From Elephas maximus indicus (lineage: Eukaryota; Chordata; Mammalia; Proboscidea; Elephantidae), in the NCBI RefSeq assembly GCF_024166365.1, contig NC_064820.1, positions 84,148,001 to 84,212,000 of the forward strand: a stretch of DNA of 64,000 nucleotides, in the 5' to 3' direction. Positions 58,901 through 64,000 of the stretch are shown here, piece by piece; the stretch's first letter is position 1; every line of letters starts with the position of its first letter. The notes beneath the pieces were generated by a model. The model saw only the letters and a list, made by a program, of their open reading frames with translations, ran no database searches and was not told the DNA's origin. Made by a program: the position numbers and the translations under genes.

Positions 58901-59699
58901 TAAAGCCACAATTCTGAAGTATCTGTTTTGTAAGCTTAGAGCACACCTGTATTGGAGTTTAATTTTTTGGATACCCTTATAATTTAATATGGGAGCATAA
59001 GAAGTACTCTCATATCTTTGGTGAGATCTCGAAGAATTAAATCTTAGGTTTTCTGCTAAAAGTTTTTGCTAATGATTAGGATGTTCGGTCAACTGATTGG
59101 AAATAATAGTTTGTGAAGAATTACAGTTTTTTCAGTACTAATGAGAAATTATTTTTAGATGACAGGAGTTATAAGATTGTATGCTATTTAGGGCTTTAAT
59201 CTTCAAGTGAAACTTGAACTTTGTTACATGGTAGGTTTGTCTAGGACTTTTTTTTACGTGGATTTACCATAGGAAGTTCCGTTTATACAGCACTCAATCC
59301 CCGAATGAATGGAAGTGCCACCAGGGCCTTTTGGACTGGTTTCAGCAGTAGTCCCGGTTGTTGGTCAGAGCTAAGGAGAGTATTTATAGTGTGTATGCGT
59401 AGGTGGCCCACCCTGTGGCTTACCTTTAATGACCTGGATATTGTAAGTAAAGGTTTCTGTAACAGGGACAGCTATTTTTGAAATGATTAATTGTGGTGCT
59501 CTAGATAGTAAACCTTAGTTATGATAGTAGTCTTGATTAAGATCTAGGAATTGGTGTTCACCTTGGAATCATCACGTTCAAAAATGTGTTCAATTTTAAC
59601 TTCTCTCCAGTTGATTCTAACTTCTTTCCGATTGAAACCACTGTTTGAGAGTAGGATGTGTTTTCAAAAGTAGCTTTGTAAGACATGTAGTGGAGCCTA

Positions 59700-59885
59700 C
59701 TTAGCGTTTGATGTTACCAAGACCTGGGTTGGACTCATCCTTTGTAACTGTGACCTGCTTAGTTACTTAACCTATTTAAAATAGGGAAAATACTTAAAGG
59801 ATATGTTAAAATTTAAGTAAGAATTATGAATAAGTGCCTAACAAAGTGTCTGCCACTTACAAAGGAGGCTTCCAGTAAGTATTAT
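59700..59885 (+). repeat. MIR relic in JMY intron 1
   Basis: 'gacctgggttggactcatcc' through 'taagtgcctaacaaagtgtc' and 'cagtaagtattatt' in MIR order. Confidence 0.65.
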
Positions 59886-59964
59886 TTTCTCTTCTTCGTA
59901 TAATACGGATTCTCCAGGGTTTTCAACACAGCACATTCAGGGATCATAATAGTACTTCTTGGCA

Positions 59965-60000
59965 CCACTTAGGTTGACCTGATGGTACCCAACAACAACA
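59965..60000 (+). mobile_element. SINE/RTE 3' tail stub
   Basis: 'ttgacctgatggtacccaac' plus 'aacaaca' is the end of the shared SINE/RTE tail, about 35 bases long. Confidence 0.6.
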
Positions 60001-60044
60001 GATATTGGACACCTCACATTACCTGTTTCCTTTTGTCCCTCCCC

Positions 60045-60180
60045 ATTATCTGTCTTTTGATATAGATGGTGTTTTATACCTATTTTACTGAAGCAGAAGT
60101 TGAGGCTTAAAGAGGTTACATGGTTTTGGCCAAGATGAAACAGTTTAGGAGGTGACCAAACTCATTCAACCCCAGATTTG
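60045..60180 (-). repeat. MIR relic
   Basis: 'cctattttactgaagcagaa' and 'aaagaggttacatggttttg' are reverse MIR core. Confidence 0.55.
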
Positions 60181-60681
60181 CCTTAACCCATATTTGTGCC
60201 TGTTCTGCCACGCCTTATGGCCTATTGGGTTTCTTGATCCTATAGGCCTGCATCCTTCGCCTGAAGCCATTAGAAAGGATCTTTGTCTCCACTCGTGATG
60301 ATGGGACAGTGGAAATGTTTTCAAATTTCAGTCAGTTCACTAATGACTTTTAAATCAAGATGACTTTCATTTTATTTCAAATTGATAATGATAGGCACAG
60401 TGGGGAGGGCAGAGTCCATATGTTGTATTTTAGAAGAAAAAGATTGTATAGTTTAGCAAGGGGTGCAAGGAGAGGTTTATGTTAGCTCAGAATCCCAAGC
60501 ACTGTCTTTCTTTGTATTTAAAATGATTCAGCTATACACAGCTCTTGATTTGTGAAGTTCTTTAACAGGTAGGGCAAGGAGCTCTATTTGTTTACTACCC
60601 CCCCCATCATGACCTTCTTATTTTTCCTCAAAAGCTAAGATTAGTTATAAAACTCCAAAAGCCCACTAAAACCCCAATTAT

Positions 60682-60706
60682 GTATATATATGTATGTATA
60701 TATATT
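60682..60706. repeat. (TA)n-rich tract
   Basis: Alternating TA/TG sequence. Confidence 0.7.
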
Positions 60707-61137
60707 AGCAAAATGACAGGATTTTTAGGAGCCGTAGGATGTCGATCTTTTCATTGGGCTAGTGAGCTGTGATCCGTGATTAGGTATAATAAGTAGTAGA
60801 AGCAGGCTCCAGGAAGGACAAATTGTGGCTGCAGTGGAGAGAGCTGTTCTCCCTGGCAATTGTTGAATGCGGTGACTGAAAGCATTGAGAGACAGGAGCT
60901 ACAGTCTTAGGATGTAGGGGTGTGTCAACATTGTAGCTTGATGCTCAGCCTAATTATTATATGCTCCCGCAACAGTAGTGCTTTTTAACTGTATTTGTAA
61001 AGCACAGCTAAGGAATAATGAGGCTAAGTGAATTTTATGAAATTTTTTAAAGTTGCATTAAGAGGCTTGAAAGCTGGAAGCTGTTAAAATAATGACTTAG
61101 ATTCTAGTCATTTTTTTAAATTATGTGCCCAAATAAA

Positions 61138-61302
61138 AGGAGCTCTGGTGGTGCAGTGGTTAAAGTGATCAACTGCCAACTGGAAGGTCAGCTGTTCCAC
61201 GGGAGAAAGATGTGGTAGGCAGTCTGCTTCCATAGAAATTTACAGCCTTGGAAACCCTGTGGGGTTACTCTGAGTCAGAATCGACTCAATGGCATTGAGT
61301 TT
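61138..61302 (+). mobile_element. AfroSINE in JMY intron 1
   Basis: 'gagctctggtggtgcagtgg' to 'cagaatcgactcaatggcat'. First full SINE downstream of the JMY promoter. Confidence 0.88.
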
Positions 61303-61607
61303 TTTGTTTCAGTCCCCAAGTAAGCTTTAGGCCGTTTTTCATATTGATGAAAGAAAAAAAAAAAAAAGATGTTAATAGTAAGATGATTGCATGCTTCTGC
61401 GTTAGTGCTTCTATAAAGCAAAAACATGGAGGCTGGTGACAGAATGTCAGACTTCCCGATAAATAATTTATAGGGTGGTTTCTCTGCTTGCTGTTTAACA
61501 TCACGTGATACACAGTCCACCAGATATTTCACAGACATGAAATCTGGGCACATTTCCTTATTAAAGCAAGGCTAACTTAGACACTTCAGTGATGTGATTC
61601 CAAGGGT

Positions 61608-61632
61608 GGAGTGTGTGTGTGTGTGTTTGTGT
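61608..61632. repeat. (TG)n microsatellite
   Basis: GT units with one TTT interruption. Confidence 0.75.
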
Positions 61633-62659
61633 AGGAGGGGAGAGAGTGAGTGGGATGTTTGCTCCTCAAATACATCAGTTGCTGTATTCGAAGTATCCAC
61701 CTCTACTCCCCAAAGCCTCACATGTAACTTTAGTCGGTCACTTGTCTCCATTGCTGCTTTATTTGACCTTTCATTGACTAGAAAATGTTGGAAGTGAAGC
61801 CTGAAAGCCTTCAGTGGCCGTCTATTGATGGTTGAATGTATGTGTTCTTATTTTTTGTAATGGGATGTTCCTCTGGCGCTTTTCACTCTCGGTAGACTGC
61901 AGTCTGCTTCTTTTGAATCTGTCCGGTTCTCTCAGTTGATAGGAGAAAAATTAGTAAGTGGCAGGAATAAGAGACAGGGATAGTGAAAACTAAACAATAG
62001 TTCTTAGTACTGTTTGGTTTTTGGTACAGGTGATGAAATTCATTCGATTTTTCATGCTTCTTGTAGGGGAATGTCAGTATCAAGAAGCCTTAACAGAGTG
62101 TATCTGAGTTAGTTATTGAAACTGTATAGGGGCAAAGAAGGATATATTCAGCAAAAAGCAAAAATATTTGAGGTTTTTTTTTTCTAAATGTGGAGAATTG
62201 CCGCTTTATGCTTGTCCTTGAATTTTAAATTATGTATGATTATTATTACATACAGCAGACTCTTTTCAGACTGTAGTGAAGGTTTTTAAAATTTTGCTTT
62301 TTAAAAAAGGCCTGATGAGCTAGACATTTCAGAGGAGAAAGGTCTTTAGGGTAAATGCGTGAAGTTCCTTTAAAGATTCGGGGTTTTTTGGTAACTTTAA
62401 GGTTTGAGGATGGTGGCTCGGAGCTAAATTAGTTCATTCCACAAATATTACTTCATTCAAGTAATATAGACACTAGGAGAATATACTGATGCATAGGAAA
62501 TAGTCATTTTTCTCAGGAAGAAATTTTAAATAAAATTAGTTACCAGGTCTTCTATCTGCCTGCTAGATATTAGTTAAGAAAGCGTGCTTGTATAGAAGCA
62601 TCCCACTGCACTATGTCTTTAATTAATGCTTAGTGGAAAGAAAAATTACTGAACATGGC

Positions 62660-62790
62660 TCAGGAAAATCTGTTTTTTATCTTGATTCTGAAACTAGTTA
62701 CTTGACCTTAGGCTGTCACTTAATCTCTTCGGACCTTAGTTTCCATCTTGGAAAATGAGGTTAGTTTAGGTAATTTCTAAGGACCTAGGG
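62660..62790 (+). repeat. MIR relic
   Basis: 'gttacttgaccttaggctgt' and 'cttagtttccatcttggaaa' match the MIR core. Confidence 0.65.
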
Positions 62791-63130
62791 TAGTTTACTG
62801 CAGGCACAGTGTGTCAAGGATTAGAACGTGAGCCAGTTGTGTTACGTGCTTATATCCAGGATTAGGTCTCTTTGCAGTAGAATGACTGTCCAAGTCATAG
62901 TACTTCTAATGTTGCTAGAGTTTTTAGGATTTTTAAGAGGGACCTAATTCATTTTTGGGTGCAGAGGGTATTAGAATAGGGCAGAAGTAGTATGTCTTCC
63001 TCTTTTGTGTATTTTCTTGTCCTTGTTTTGTTCATTATTTTCCCCATAATTTTTAGCATTAAAACTGCTTTTCTCATCTGTTTTGGATTTCATTGAACTT
63101 ACACTTGCAAAAACTTCCTTTTTAATTAGC

Positions 63131-63280
63131 CCATAACATTAAATAGTGACGCTTGTACTCCCCTTCTGTTCATGACTATACTAAATAATTACTTTCCTAA
63201 ATTTTCCATAACATTAAATAGTGACGCTTGTACTCCTTTTCTGTTCATGACTATACTAAATAATTACTTTCCTAAATTTT
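63131..63280. repeat. 75-bp tandem duplication
   Basis: 'ccataacattaaatagtgac' begins at 63131 and again at 63206. The two 75-base units run to 'cctaaatttt' and differ at two positions (ctcccc versus cttttc region). Confidence 0.92.
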
Positions 63281-63587
63281 CCTGGCTAGGCCAGAAAGGG
63301 GGGTGAGGAGGGCAGTTAAGGATGTTATTAATTTCTCTTGCTTTATTTTTAGCTTGGAATACTGCCTCTCTTTTTCTGTTATAGTTAGATAATGTGAATT
63401 CTGGTATCGGGGGTGCTAAATGAAAATGAAAAGGTTATAAAAAGTAGTGAGTCCAAGAAGGGTTAAGAGAGAAAGGGTATGAGAACAGACTTTAGAGTTG
63501 CAACCTAACTTTAGGCAAGTTACTGAGCCTCTGCTTCTGGTTCTTAAAACTGGTGTAATACTTATACCTGTATCAGAAGGTTGTTAG

Positions 63588-63732
63588 CTCGTTACCCTCA
63601 AGTCCATTCCAACTTATAGCAACCCTGTAGGTCAGGGTAGAACTGTCCTATAGGGTTTTCAAGGAGCAGCTGGTGGATTCGAACTGCCGACCTCTTGGTT
63701 AGCAGCCTGAGCCATGTGCCACCAGGGCTCCA
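63588..63732 (-). mobile_element. AfroSINE, left unit of a pair
   Basis: 'ttaccctcaagtccattcca' to 'gccaccagggctcc'. The flanking repeat AAGGTTGTTAG (63577-63587) is found again only after the second unit. Confidence 0.88.
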
Positions 63733-63888
63733 AAAACCCATTGCTGTTGAGTCAGTTCCAACACATAGCAACCCTATAGTTCAGAGTAGAACTGCCCAGT
63801 AGGGTTTCCAAGAAGCAGCTGGTGGACTCAAACTGCTGACCTTTCGGTTAGCAGCTGAGCTCTTAAACCACTGTGCCACCAGGGTTTT
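63733..63888 (-). mobile_element. AfroSINE, right unit of a pair
   Basis: 'aacccattgctgttgagtca' to 'gtgccaccagggtttt'. Followed directly by AAGGTTGTTAG at 63889-63899. Confidence 0.88.
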
Positions 63889-63954
63889 AAGGTTGTTAGG
63901 AAGACTGAAAAAGAATGTGTGTAAAGTGCCTAGGATGGTGCCTGGTACATTTAA

Positions 63955-64000
63955 AAACAAAACAAAACAAAAACAAACCCACTGACATTGAGTCAACTCC
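63955..64000 (-). mobile_element. AfroSINE, cut by the window end
   Basis: AAAAC-rich tail, then 'aaacccactgacattgagtc'. Continues beyond the window. Confidence 0.75.

Larger units (their letters stand above)
63470..63955 (+). repeat. MIR relic split by two SINEs
   Basis: Left part 63470-63587 ('aggcaagttactgagcctct') and right part 63889-63955 ('gtgtaaagtgcctaggatgg', 'gcctggtacat') form one MIR. Confidence 0.7.
55985..64000 (+). other. JMY: JMY intron 1, 5' part
   Basis: Sequence after the exon-1 donor, running out of the window. From 55990 to about 59700 it is AT-rich single-copy-looking sequence with no recognised repeat. Further along are MIR relics, a SINE 3' stub near 59968-60000, one full SINE at 61138-61302, a 75-bp tandem duplication at 63131-63280 and a SINE pair at 63588-63888. 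No second JMY exon was found: the expected continuation LLDKHKN does not appear. Confidence 0.85.

Noticed and set aside
1..64000. CRISPR arrays, operons, bacterial-type promoters or terminators
   Set aside because: The sequence is a vertebrate nuclear genome; the regular repeats present are SINEs and microsatellites.

Overview
This is a vertebrate nuclear window, and the repeats point to an afrotherian mammal, most likely an elephant or a close paenungulate. The reasons are: (i) more than 30 copies of one tRNA-derived SINE, with a head like 'ccctggtggcgcagtggttaag' and a tail like 'gagtcggaatcgactcgacggcaa', which I recognise as the AfroSINE type; (ii) several copies of an RTE (Bov-B-like) LINE that ends in the same kind of 3' tail; (iii) L1 3' ends of the type I associate with elephant; and (iv) MaLR-like LTRs in a variant form. 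The species call is an inference from repeat content.

The only protein-coding gene I can support is the first coding exon of JMY (junction-mediating and regulatory protein, p53 cofactor and actin nucleator). It lies on the + strand at 54944-55984 (347 codons) inside a CpG island at about 54110-55990. It ends in a phase-0 splice donor, and intron 1 runs past the right edge of the window. The promoter and 5' leader carry E-box/hypoxia-type cores, a CRE-like site, a GC box, a YY1-type AAGATGGC motif and an 8-codon upstream ORF in strong start context.

Layout. 1-53450 is intergenic and almost wholly built from nested retroelements. RTE LINEs lie at 1509-4062, 11524-12776, 17092-18363 (with an internal inversion) and 31108-33201. 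An L1 lies in minus orientation at 24745-28385, broken by an LTR-like element and a SINE. Five MaLR-like LTRs lie at 8941, 10742, 14699, 19188 and 30525, two of them with perfect 5-bp target duplications. An old ERV-L provirus (two LTRs, tRNA-Leu-type primer site, decayed pol with RT, integrase and dUTPase) spans 45234-50687. Tigger-like and MER5A DNA transposon relics, MIRs and SINEs fill much of the rest. 53450-54110 is single-copy promoter-proximal sequence. 54110-55990 is the JMY island and exon. 55985-64000 is intron 1, mostly unique AT-rich sequence, with very few SINEs until about 61.1 kb, a 75-bp tandem duplication at 63131-63280 and a two-unit SINE array at 63588-63888.

I found no new gene system. 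What is worth a second look is retroelement mechanics: a textbook twin-priming inversion of an RTE, a 28-nt SINE micro-insertion with its own target duplication, a composite SINE with a tRNA-Gly head and RTE-like body and tail, an inverted RTE 5' fragment inside an RTE, and a SINE dimer flanked by one target duplication. Several features of the JMY leader are also testable. Most repeat boundaries were read by eye and may be off by 5-20 bases.
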